A stretch of DNA of 64,000 nucleotides from CAYRJD01 sp965247395 (GTDB taxonomy: Bacteria > Actinomycetota > Acidimicrobiia > Acidimicrobiales > Poriferisodalaceae), in assembly GCA_965247395.1 (NCBI GenBank), contig OZ252012.1, forward strand, positions 2,020,253 through 2,084,252. The letters are read 5' to 3'. A program made the position numbers and the translations under genes. Positions 25,114 through 32,457 of the stretch are shown piece after piece; within the stretch, counting starts at the first letter, position 1; each line of letters begins with the position of its first letter. The notes beneath the pieces are model-generated. The model saw only the letters and a list, made by a program, of their open reading frames with translations, was not told the DNA's origin and did not search any database.

Positions 25114-26285
25114 AAGCACTGGTTTTTCCTCGCAATCACTTGAAGTTCGTCGCCGCCATGACGATGTCGCGACTGAAGCCAGGGGCGGGCGCTTCGGTAG
25201 GGCCTTTGCATCTAGCTGACGTCGAACCGCCTGAGTTGGTTGGACCTGGGTGGTCACACGTGCGCACCCGTCTGGCCGGCATCTGTGGTTCAGACCTAGC
25301 AACCGTTGATGGTCAAGTGTCTAGATACTTCGAATCGTTGGTCTCGTTTCCGATGACCCCTGGCCATGAGGTAGTAGCGGACGGTCCCGACGGAAAGCGC
25401 GTGGTGTTAGAGCCGGTGCTTGGTCCGGAGACACGGGGCGAGGCGCCCGCCTGGTTGGGGGCAGCCCCGGCCGACGGCGACGACTACGGCCATCTGATCG
25501 GCGGCCATTTGGAGCCAGGATTGCAAACGGGATCGTGCGCTAGCACCGGCGGAGGCTGGGCTGAGATGTTCGCCGCGCATAGCTCTCAGCTGCATTCCTT
25601 GGGCAGCATTAGCACCGATGAACTGAGTGACGAAGCCGCCGTGATGATCGAGCCCACCGCAGCTGCCACGCACGCGGTGCTACGAGCAAACGTCCCCGAC
25701 GGTGGTACCGCCGCAGTGATCGGGGCAGGCACGATGGGCCTAGCTGTTGTCGCGGCGCTGCGTGCTTTCACAAATGTCAACAACGTGGTGGTTGGCGCGC
25801 GTTACCCACACCAACGCAAGCTGGCAACCGAGCTTGGCGCTGACCTAGCCGTTGAGCCGGAAGAGTTGGTGCGAGCTGTGCGGCGAGCGGCCGGTACACG
25901 AGTGATAGGGCACACGTTGGGTTCTGGCACCGATGCCACCATTGATGCCGTGGCTAATTCTCAGAGCCTCACCGATGCGGTGGCCATGACCAGGCCGCGG
26001 GGGCGAGTGGTGGTGCTAGGTATGCCGGCACAAGTGCAGCTGGATCTTTCGGCGCTTTGGCACCGTGAAACGGAACTTGTTGGTGCGTACTGCTATGGAA
26101 CCGAGCACAGCCACGCAGACGTGCATACGTTTGAATTAGCAACGCAGCTGGTGCGCGACTGTGCTTTAGAGAACCTGGTTTCGGAGCTTTATCGCCTGGA
26201 GGACTACAAGGCGGCTATTACTCATGCGGCCGAAGCGGGATTGCGCGGCTCAACAAAAATCGCTTTCGATCTGCGCGAGGACTAG
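25110..26285 (+). CDS. Zinc-type medium-chain alcohol dehydrogenase
   Basis: The 391-residue protein belongs to the medium-chain dehydrogenase/reductase family, which oxidises alcohols or polyols with NAD(P)+. Catalytic-zinc ligands are visible (Cys59 in GICGSD, His86-Glu87 in TPGHEVV), and the nucleotide-binding loop is VIGAGTMGLAVV. The four-cysteine structural zinc lobe of classical alcohol dehydrogenases is absent; the region reads GLQTGSCASTGGGWAE instead, as in glucose-dehydrogenase-like subgroups. It overlaps thrS by ATGA, so translation is coupled, although no threonine-specific role can be inferred. Its stop shares CTAG (26282-26285) with the convergent chorismate mutase. Confidence 0.85.
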   Translation: MKALVFPRNHLKFVAAMTMSRLKPGAGASVGPLHLADVEPPELVGPGWSHVRTRLAGICGSDLATVDGQVSRYFESLVSFPMTPGHEVVADGPDGKRVVLEPVLGPETRGEAPAWLGAAPADGDDYGHLIGGHLEPGLQTGSCASTGGGWAEMFAAHSSQLHSLGSISTDELSDEAAVMIEPTAAATHAVLRANVPDGGTAAVIGAGTMGLAVVAALRAFTNVNNVVVGARYPHQRKLATELGADLAVEPEELVRAVRRAAGTRVIGHTLGSGTDATIDAVANSQSLTDAVAMTRPRGRVVVLGMPAQVQLDLSALWHRETELVGAYCYGTEHSHADVHTFELATQLVRDCALENLVSELYRLEDYKAAITHAAEAGLRGSTKIAFDLRED

Positions 26286-26560
26286 TCAATCTCGCCGTGG
26301 CGACGCACCACCTCAGCGATGATCTGCTGCAATACCATCTGGGCAATCTCTGGGTCTAGGCCAGCTTGCTCGGCCATATTGCCAACGTGAGCTAGGTGTT
26401 CGGCCTCACGTTGTTTGTCAACAGCCGCTAAACCAGCAACGGTCTTGAGCTGACCAATGTCAGCGGTGACCTCAAATCTGCGCGCCAATAACTGCACCAG
26501 AGACTCATCAATCTCATCAATGAGCCTCCGATGTTCGGCTAACTCCTCAGCTGCTGACAC
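26282..26560 (-). CDS. AroQ-class chorismate mutase
   Basis: The 92-residue all-helical protein matches stand-alone AroQ-type chorismate mutases, which convert chorismate to prephenate for phenylalanine and tyrosine synthesis. Expected active-site positions are visible: Arg11/12 in HRRLIDEID, Arg27/28 in LLARRFEV, Lys39 in GQLKTVAG, and Arg51-Glu52 in DKQREAEHL. The start is a GTG at 26560. There is no export signal. Together with aroK this is the second chorismate-related gene in the window, but the two are unlinked. Confidence 0.88.
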   Translation of the reverse strand: MSAAEELAEHRRLIDEIDESLVQLLARRFEVTADIGQLKTVAGLAAVDKQREAEHLAHVGNMAEQAGLDPEIAQMVLQQIIAEVVRRHGEID

Positions 26561-26616
26561 GGCTAGTTACGAGCTAGCGGACAGACGACAGCACGGCCAG
26601 TGGCTCTGCCAACTAG

Positions 26617-27543
26617 CTAGCCGCAGATTTTGTCAAGTGTCTCCTCGCTGGGAGCGAAGTAGAACGAGCCTGACGCAGGGTCGGAAAAGTCGGTGATGGC
26701 GTCACGCACCGCGGCGCCATCCAAGCCGTACATCGCTCGCAAGCGTTCCCGCAGAGGCGCCTGGTCCTTGCAGAACGCCATGAAGTACAGGCCGACCGTG
26801 CCATCGTGGAAGGCGTAAGGAGTTGCGCGTCGCGCAATCTCATTGCGCTTCGGGCTGTCCTCGTGACCGTGGTTGCCGTCTTCGCGCAGTTCAACATGAC
26901 TCAGGTGGCTGTATGGCTCTTGTGTCTCTGTTTTTTCGATGCCCGGGTATTTCTTGCGTCCAAAATTCTTTTCTTGCTGGTCGTCCGACAGCGCATTCCA
27001 GCCATCTAGGTCGTGCACCCAGCGCTGAGCGATTATGTGACTGCCACCTTCTCCCGGTTGCCCATCGGGAATGATGGCCGCTGCCGGTTGATCCTCGTCG
27101 GCCGGGTTGCCGGTGCCGTCCTTGAAGCCAGTCATGTCCAGCGAATCGCCGTAGATAAACGTCGGTGTTTCGCGCGCTACAGCCATGTGCCCGGCCAAGG
27201 CGGTGCGAGCGTCATACTGGGCTTTCCACACCTTGTCCTTGTCGTCATGGTTCAGCCACAGCAGCAACTCTTCCTGAGTGCCCTTGGCTTCACGGCCTGA
27301 CCCGTCTTCGGACGCAACGGTTACATAGTCCTGAAAGTCTTCTGGCATATCGTCGCTGAGCTCGGGCAATAGCCCAGGGCCGATGCCCAGCACCAGGTTG
27401 ATGCTTTCGGCGGCGCAAGCGGCTCGCAGGTCGGTTAGTACGGACTTGATGACACCTAGATCTGCGCCGTCAACTCGGCTCAGATGTACATACCACTGGT
27501 TTTGGCCCATGCCGTTGAAAATGGCTCTTTGCGGTGTTGACAT
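26617..27543 (-). CDS. DyP-type haem peroxidase
   Basis: The 308-residue protein starts at the ATG at 27543 (GGAG Shine-Dalgarno seven bases upstream); the open frame continues four codons to a TTG, which is less likely. Dye-decolourising peroxidases use haem and H2O2 to oxidise varied substrates. The family signature GFKDGTGNP (from residue 139) supplies the distal Asp (Asp142); ARRATPY and the C-terminal GLYFMAFCKD segment are also typical. No Tat or Sec signal and no encapsulin-docking tail are visible, so it is probably cytoplasmic (YfeX-like). It is divergent from the AhpD-like selenoprotein gene across a 172-base promoter region, suggesting a shared oxidative-stress role. Confidence 0.9.
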   Translation of the reverse strand: MSTPQRAIFNGMGQNQWYVHLSRVDGADLGVIKSVLTDLRAACAAESINLVLGIGPGLLPELSDDMPEDFQDYVTVASEDGSGREAKGTQEELLLWLNHDDKDKVWKAQYDARTALAGHMAVARETPTFIYGDSLDMTGFKDGTGNPADEDQPAAAIIPDGQPGEGGSHIIAQRWVHDLDGWNALSDDQQEKNFGRKKYPGIEKTETQEPYSHLSHVELREDGNHGHEDSPKRNEIARRATPYAFHDGTVGLYFMAFCKDQAPLRERLRAMYGLDGAAVRDAITDFSDPASGSFYFAPSEETLDKICG

Positions 27544-27715
27544 AAGTTGCTCCAAAAGTTGGCTTTAGTTGAAAGGGCTGGACGTAATGCCAGCGCGCGT
27601 AGGTTAGACGAAACACAGCCGGTCTAAAGCAAAAAATGACAATATGGTCGAGCAATATGGTCAAGATGGTCAAGCAGGATGGCCAAGGTGACATCAGGAC
27701 AAGGGGATTACGGCA

Positions 27716-28882
27716 ATGTATGACACAGATCTGCCCATCAGAGATGACTTGCTGGACGCTCATGAGCGCACGGTGAGCAGTTGGGCTCAACCAGGCAATT
27801 GGTGGAGCGCCGATCAGCGGTTAGCCATCGTGGAGCAGGTGCGCGCCGCTCTTGATGCAGACCCGTTGCCACCATGGGTAACGCCAACCAGCCTGGCCAA
27901 CGACTCGGCTGATTCAACCCAGCCCGGATCGTTGGAGACCGAATCGTTGGAGAGCAGCGAGGTGCTGCCGACGGCTGCCATTGACGCAATCTGGCGCATC
28001 ACTAATCATCCTGGAACACTCACGCGTGAGTGGTATGAGGGCATTATTGCCGAGCTCGCTGAGTCGCAGTTTCAAGCGCCCAACCAAGAACCGTTTGAGC
28101 CAGGCCAAGAAGCACTGGCGTATGTGGAGTTGGTGGGCATCGTTGCGCAAGCCAACAATCTTGATCGTTTCGCTGATGCCTTGGAGCTGGAACGAATAAA
28201 GCTGCCAGCACCCGAGCCGGGCAAACCGACCCGCGAAGTAGATGAAAACGTAGCGGTGAGAGAACACTGGGTGCCAACGGATGACTCGCGCGCCCCGGGG
28301 GTGCTGAAATCACTCACAGCGGTGCCAGCTGAGGCGGAAGCGTGGCTTGTGTTATCCGATGCTGGCTACGTGCCGATTGCGAACGTCCGCGGCGACCTGA
28401 TATCCGACCATGCTTCGCTGACTAGACCGCAGATCGAATTGGTGGCGGCTAGGACTTCCAAGCTCAACGAATGCTTTTACTGAACTTCTAGCCACGCGTT
28501 GCTGCTCGGTCTGAGCAGCAGGAAAAATGGACTTGAAGTCGACTATGAGCTAGTCAACGGTTCAGAGCATGCCGTTGGCAGTGTTGCCGACGGCTCTGGC
28601 ACCGGTGAGACAGCTAGCGCTGTCGCGCATGCCGAACTGCTTACCAATCTTGCAGATGCGATTTATGAGCGTGAGTCCGATGCTTTGGAGATCGCCAAAG
28701 CTGAGTTGATGGGTGCGGCCGGTGTGGATGTACTAGTGGATGCGACCGCTGTGGTTTCCAACTTTTTCATGATGACTCGCATTGCCGATGGCACTGGCAC
28801 ACCGTTGGATGCAAGCACCACCGAGATGAGCGAGGAAGTGCGCGAGGCGGTTGGAGTTAACGAGTTCGTGTCGCGCCGCTAG
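27716..28882 (+). CDS. AhpD-like (CMD family) selenoprotein with in-frame TGA
   Basis: The frame runs from the ATG at 27716 (AGGGGA Shine-Dalgarno) to TAG at 28882, interrupted only by TGA at 28481-28483. Reading TGA as selenocysteine gives a 388-residue protein with Sec256 in N-E-C-F-Y-U-T-S-S-H. This is the AhpD-type CxxC-xxx-H peroxidase/disulfide-reductase site with Sec for the second Cys (Cys253, Sec256, His260). A perfect hairpin with a GGTCT loop follows at SECIS distance. Helical sequence resembling the CMD fold continues on both sides (VAARTSKLNEC before, SSRKNGLEVDYE after). The N-terminal half (about 90-175) may be a second, cysteine-free CMD-like repeat. Residues 60-85 form a slippage-type linker. 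TGA is an ordinary stop in other genes here, so code reassignment is unlikely; a pseudogene or sequence error is the main alternative. Confidence 0.85.
28481..28483 (+). other. In-frame TGA, predicted selenocysteine codon
   Basis: The TGA lies three codons after TGC (Cys253) and four codons before CAC (His260). The 133 codons downstream to the TAG are open in the same frame and continue the fold. The first start-like codon after it is a TTG at 28499 without any ribosome-binding site, which argues against a separate downstream gene. Confidence 0.83.
28500..28520 (+). promoter_or_regulatory. Candidate bacterial SECIS hairpin
   Basis: TGCTGCTC (28500-28507) pairs perfectly with GAGCAGCA (28513-28520), leaving the five-base loop GGTCT. 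The stem begins 16 bases, and the loop G 24 bases, after the TGA, inside the window known for SelB-dependent decoding. A GG/GU apical loop is the hallmark of bacterial SECIS elements; the loop bases GGUCU also occur in the well-studied fdhF element. Confidence 0.82.
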
Positions 28883-28932
28883 CTGGCTTACAGTGCTAGC
28901 AGCGACCAAATGGCTAGCTGTACTCAAACTGG

Positions 28933-30720
28933 CTAGCTGCGACCAAAACGCTTGGTAGGCAGGTGTGGGCCGAAGTAGCCCACGTGCACCATGCGGGTGT
29001 TACCAGTGGTGTCGTCATAGAAGTACAGGCGTGGTGCAGTGTCTCCGTTTGCCAATTTCAGATGAGCCTCCATCTCGATTACTCCCGAGGGGTGAACTTC
29101 GGTTGAGACCGGCATTTGACGGTGCTCCTTGAGTTCTGGGCGTCGCTTCACCTCCTCGGACTCGTGCATGGACAGTTTCTTGACGCTGCCTGGCCACACA
29201 AGAGCGTGGCTAGATCGAAGGCACCAGTCCTGGAAGTTTTTGTAACGCTTGTCACCCTCAACCACGTTGTACGCATAAGCCCCCAACGCCTTTAGAGCAG
29301 TCAGGAGCTCACGTATCCACAAGTCTCGACGGTGGCTGCGGTCAAGACGATCAAGCTCTTGTCCCGCTGATGCATGAATTGTCACGTATTTCAGACGATC
29401 GTTGGCACGCTCCAGCACCTGCAAAACCGAAGTGAATTCGTCGGGAGCGGTTTTCGACTCGAGCCCACCGGTTGCTACGGGTGCTTCGCCGGTTTGATTT
29501 TCAAGCAGTAATACCAGCTTGTCTTGCAAAGAGTTGATCTGGTCTTGTTTCGTTTGCGCTTCTTCGATGCTTTCCTGCAGCTCTCTTTGGAGATCTGCTA
29601 TTTCATCGCGTGCTTCGTCAAGCCTTCCCTGCGCTTGGGTTTGCTTAAGGCGGGCGGTATGAAAGGACTTCCATACCTCTTCGGTTTCTTCTTGGAGCAG
29701 CGCCAGTCGTTCCTCAAGGGTTGACTCAGTGTCGTCACGTTCCTTGCGAGTGTCGGCAGATTTTTGTAGGTAGTCAAAAGCCAGCGGTGGTCGGGTTGCT
29801 ACCAGAGTGGGTAGCAACGTCAAAAAAAGCCGACGGCACACTTCATTGAAGTTGGTTCGAATCTGAGGAGCCGTAAACGCTGGATGGCGCGTAATGGCAT
29901 TTGGCGCGTAAGGCATGTACAGGCGCGCCTCGCCCGGTTGCACATCGAACTCATCACCCATCACTTTTTGGAATTGCGTGATGGCGCCCTTTGGCAGAAC
30001 CAGTACCTGCGCTACCCCTGCGAGCATCTGTGCAGCTGTTCCGGCACGCTCCATGGTTGGCCCGGCACCGTCTATCGGATCGTCAGCAAGCACAACGATT
30101 GGTGTCTTGCGGTCAAGAGAGAAGATGCGTTCCTTCGCCAGCCTCTCAATTTCCTCTGGTTGATTCGGGTTGAGTGCACGGGCTTGATTAAACAGCAGGG
30201 CGTTTCCGACATGCGGCTTGCTTTGAGCCTTTTCACCCTTACCGATCAGCGTGCTAACGAATTTGATGGTTTCGCGCAGTGCGGTGTCAAGGTGGTCGGG
30301 ATCAACGGTCGACTCTGCATCTACCCAAACCCAGCTGCGGTCGGTTTCGGAGAGCACGCGCAACAAGGTGCGCGTCTTACCAAACTCGCAAGTGATGTCC
30401 AGTGACAGCTCAATAGCCGAAGCGTCACCGTCGGCAAGTGTTTCGCTGCGAGTTTGACCAATGCTGGCTGTGCTGGCGGCGCTGCTTATTCCGTTAGCTC
30501 CACCAGGGGTACTAGCTCCGTTAGCTCCACCAGGGGTACTAGCTCCGTTAGCACCACCAGAGGCGTTGCTTGTGGTGCGCGTTCGCAGTTCATCACCCCA
30601 ACTGATGAACTCGCTCCGGAGCAACTCGGTCAGATTGGCGCGGTCTTCTAGCCAGATAGCGCGGTAGACGAGCTCAAACGGATCTTCTACATCAAGGTCT
30701 TGATATTCAAGATCTTTCAT
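28933..30720 (-). CDS. Uncharacterised protein with central coiled coil
   Basis: I do not recognise this 595-residue protein. It has an acidic N-terminus (DLEYQDLDVEDPFELVYRAIWLED), a repetitive Gly/Ala/Asn/Ser/Thr/Pro linker (about 52-90) made by a 27-bp tandem repeat, and a globular part (about 100-325). A Glu/Arg/Gln-rich coiled coil follows (about 340-425), then a conserved-looking C-terminal segment with APRLYFYDDTTGNTRMVHVGYFGPHLP. There is no signal peptide, membrane helix or P-loop. The last segment looks like a small beta-rich module seen at the end of various uncharacterised bacterial proteins. It is convergent with the selenoprotein gene and 54 bases downstream of the PEBP gene on the same strand. 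A structural or DNA/protein-scaffolding role is possible; nothing more can be said. Confidence 0.7.
   Translation of the reverse strand: MKDLEYQDLDVEDPFELVYRAIWLEDRANLTELLRSEFISWGDELRTRTTSNASGGANGASTPGGANGASTPGGANGISSAASTASIGQTRSETLADGDASAIELSLDITCEFGKTRTLLRVLSETDRSWVWVDAESTVDPDHLDTALRETIKFVSTLIGKGEKAQSKPHVGNALLFNQARALNPNQPEEIERLAKERIFSLDRKTPIVVLADDPIDGAGPTMERAGTAAQMLAGVAQVLVLPKGAITQFQKVMGDEFDVQPGEARLYMPYAPNAITRHPAFTAPQIRTNFNEVCRRLFLTLLPTLVATRPPLAFDYLQKSADTRKERDDTESTLEERLALLQEETEEVWKSFHTARLKQTQAQGRLDEARDEIADLQRELQESIEEAQTKQDQINSLQDKLVLLLENQTGEAPVATGGLESKTAPDEFTSVLQVLERANDRLKYVTIHASAGQELDRLDRSHRRDLWIRELLTALKALGAYAYNVVEGDKRYKNFQDWCLRSSHALVWPGSVKKLSMHESEEVKRRPELKEHRQMPVSTEVHPSGVIEMEAHLKLANGDTAPRLYFYDDTTGNTRMVHVGYFGPHLPTKRFGRS
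30491..30558. repeat. 27-bp tandem repeat, about 2.5 copies, in the coiled-coil protein gene
   Basis: Two identical 27-bp units (30491-30517 and 30518-30544) and a partial third encode GGANGASTP repeats. The unit is a multiple of three, so copy-number change would not shift the frame. Confidence 0.92.
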
Positions 30721-30773
30721 TCTTGGTTCGTTTAGTCCGGTTCAGGTGGGTCTGTCCAGCTATCTCTGCCTAG

Positions 30774-31310
30774 TTATTTTTGTTCAAAAATCGGCGTAAC
30801 TCGGGCGCGCGCCAAAGTGGTGCCGAACATGTTGAAGCCGCAGATAGCGGGCGTGGTGTTTTCGTCGATCGGCAGGGAGTCAACGCTCAACGCATGCACA
30901 ACAAACATATAGCGGTGTGGGCCATGACCAGCTGGCGGTGCTGCGCCGAGATAGCCGTACAGGCTGGCATCGTTGCGCAGCTGCTTTGCTCCGGCGGGAA
31001 GACCCGAGCCTTCCTGGTCGCCTACGCCGCTGGCTAGTTCGGTAACAGAGGTAGGGATGTCGTACACCACCCAATGCCAGAAGCCGCTGCCGGTGGGAGC
31101 GTCCGGGTCAACGCAGGTAATGACATAGCTCTTGGTGTCATCGGGCGCTCCTGACCACGTCAGATGTGGCGAGCGATCTTCGCCGCCTGCTCCGAAGATG
31201 CCAGACACCTGCGGAATTGCAAGCGTCTGGCCGTCGGCTACGTCGTCGCTTTGAACGGTGAATGCTGGTACCTGTGCCAAGAAGTCGTAGGGATCTGGGG
31301 GAGTAGCCAT
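30774..31310 (-). CDS. YbhB/YbcL family (PEBP-like) protein
   Basis: The 178-residue protein belongs to the phosphatidylethanolamine-binding protein (RKIP) family, whose bacterial members are soluble and of poorly known function. Signature segments are SPHLTWSGAPDDTKSYVIT, VDPDAPTGSGFWHWVVYDIP and GHGPHRYMFVVHAL, which build the anion-binding pocket. A GAAAGG ribosome-binding site precedes the ATG. It has no signal peptide. The gene may be cotranscribed with the coiled-coil protein gene downstream; upstream lies a 243-base divergent gap with a palindrome and a hairpin. Confidence 0.93.
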   Translation of the reverse strand: MATPPDPYDFLAQVPAFTVQSDDVADGQTLAIPQVSGIFGAGGEDRSPHLTWSGAPDDTKSYVITCVDPDAPTGSGFWHWVVYDIPTSVTELASGVGDQEGSGLPAGAKQLRNDASLYGYLGAAPPAGHGPHRYMFVVHALSVDSLPIDENTTPAICGFNMFGTTLARARVTPIFEQK

Positions 31311-31355
31311 GTGAATGCCTTTCTATGGTTTTGTTGGTTGGTTGAGAGGTCCATT

Positions 31356-31368
31356 TGAGGTGACCTCA
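31356..31368. promoter_or_regulatory. Perfect palindrome TGAGGT-G-ACCTCA, possible operator
   Basis: A 6-1-6 inverted repeat lies 46 bases upstream of the PEBP start in the divergent gap. The size fits a dimeric repressor site. No regulator gene is nearby, so it is only a candidate. Confidence 0.35.
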
Positions 31369-31414
31369 CAAAGCTACTTTCGCGCATAAGTGCGACATGC
31401 GCACGCAACGCGCA

Positions 31415-31434
31415 CAGTGGCTCCGCAGCCACTG
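31415..31434. other. 8-bp perfect hairpin in the PEBP/amidotransferase gap
   Basis: CAGTGGCT, CCGC, AGCCACTG forms an 8-bp stem with a four-base loop. It may act in the leader of the downstream hydrolase gene or as an insulator; there is no T-run on either side. Confidence 0.4.
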
Positions 31435-31553
31435 AGCAGCTATTGCACAGCTATCGCTGGAAGGCTTATTTACGTGCATGTTGTGGATGCCGACGTCTTG
31501 GTAGCTGTTTGGGCTTGCGCCTGGGTTTGCGGATGTTCTGGCAAGATGTAATC

Positions 31554-32330
31554 GTGTCAACCTCTGACAAGACCACCGCTATGAGCTCCCATTCAAGCGA
31601 TTACTCGCCGCTAATCGGCTTGACTGGTCGGCGCCGTGAAGGGCAGTCGGTGAAGGGTTTTCCCAAACCCTTGCAAGGCTGCTTGCTGGATATTTACATC
31701 ACCGATTATTCCGAATCCATTGCGGCTGCCGGTGGGCTACCAGTGCTGCTGACGCCCGACGCTGAGGTAGCTCCGTTGCTAGATCGGTTAGACGGAGTGC
31801 TGCTGAGCGGTGGTGCCGACATTGAGCCGAGCCGTTATGGAGCGCAAATCGAGCCAGAGTGCGGTTCGGTTGAGCCAGAGCGTGATGAGTTTGAGTTGGC
31901 GATCTACGAGAGCGCAACAGCAATGCAGATGCCGGTGCTGGGGGTTTGCCGCGGCCTGCAGCTAGTGAATGTGGCAGCGGGCGGCACGCTGCATCAACAT
32001 ATAACCGATCACACGGCCAGCAAGCAACCAGCGCACACAGAAATACACGAAGTGAAGATTGAACCGGACACAGTGTTAGCTGGCATCTACAACGCCGAGC
32101 ACTATGGAGTGAACTCTCTACATCATCAAGCCGTGGATCAAGTGAGCGATGACTATGTAGTTACCGCACTTTCAGATGATGGTTACGTCGAGGCGCTGGA
32201 ACATAAGAGGCTGCCTATATTGGCGGTGCAATGGCACCCGGAGTTGATGCTCGGCGCAAAGCAAGACCCGCTCTTCGGTTGGTTGGTGGACGCTGCCAGG
32301 ACCCGGGCGGCCGAACGAAACAACGCCTAG
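31554..32330 (+). CDS. Class I glutamine-amidotransferase-like hydrolase (gamma-glutamyl-GABA hydrolase family)
   Basis: From the GTG at 31554 the protein has 258 residues. It is of the peptidase C26 / PuuD type, which cleaves gamma-glutamyl bonds such as gamma-glutamyl-GABA in polyamine breakdown. The catalytic triad is visible: Cys132 in VLGVCRGLQLVN, and His228 and Glu230 in VQWHPEL. The substrate loop GVLLSGGADIEPSRYG and NSLHHQAVD also fit. The open frame extends upstream to 31443, but that part is Cys/Arg/Leu-rich and not protein-like; an ATG at 31581 is another possible start. No other putrescine-pathway genes lie adjacent, though the class III aminotransferase at the left edge could handle GABA. 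Confidence 0.85.
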   Translation: MSTSDKTTAMSSHSSDYSPLIGLTGRRREGQSVKGFPKPLQGCLLDIYITDYSESIAAAGGLPVLLTPDAEVAPLLDRLDGVLLSGGADIEPSRYGAQIEPECGSVEPERDEFELAIYESATAMQMPVLGVCRGLQLVNVAAGGTLHQHITDHTASKQPAHTEIHEVKIEPDTVLAGIYNAEHYGVNSLHHQAVDQVSDDYVVTALSDDGYVEALEHKRLPILAVQWHPELMLGAKQDPLFGWLVDAARTRAAERNNA

Positions 32331-32343
32331 GCGGTTATTTCCC

Positions 32344-32415
32344 GCCCCCGTAGCTCAGGGGATAGAGCATCGGTTTCCTAAACCGTGTGCGCAGGTTCGA
32401 ATCCTGCCGGGGGCG
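32344..32415 (+). tRNA. tRNA-Arg (anticodon CCT, reads AGG)
   Basis: A complete 72-base cloverleaf: acceptor GCCCCCG/CGGGGGC, D arm GCTC/GAGC, anticodon loop TTCCTAA with CCT at 32377-32379, T arm GCAGG-TTCGAAT-CCTGC, discriminator G. The first anticodon-stem pair is a T-T mismatch. The CCA end is not encoded (GCAAAA follows), so a CCA-adding enzyme is required. Confidence 0.95.
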
Positions 32416-32439
32416 CAAAAGGGTTGTGGGCTAGACAAC

Positions 32440-32457
32440 CGTGGCTAACTAGCCACG
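32440..32457. terminator. Hairpin between tRNA-Arg and the convergent thioesterase gene
   Basis: CGTGGCT, AACT, AGCCACG forms a 7-bp stem whose loop carries part of the thioesterase stop codon. A second small stem (GGTTGT/ACAACC, 32422-32440) lies just before it. The pair could end transcription from both sides. Confidence 0.45.

Noticed and set aside
28499..28882. A separate 127-codon gene starting with TTG
   Set aside because: It has no ribosome-binding site and is in exact frame with the upstream ORF; the TGA between them sits at an active-site position and is followed by a SECIS-like hairpin.
32344..32415. tRNA-Sec to accompany the selenoprotein
   Set aside because: The anticodon is CCT and the arms are of normal length, so it is tRNA-Arg; no tRNA-Sec or sel gene is in the window.
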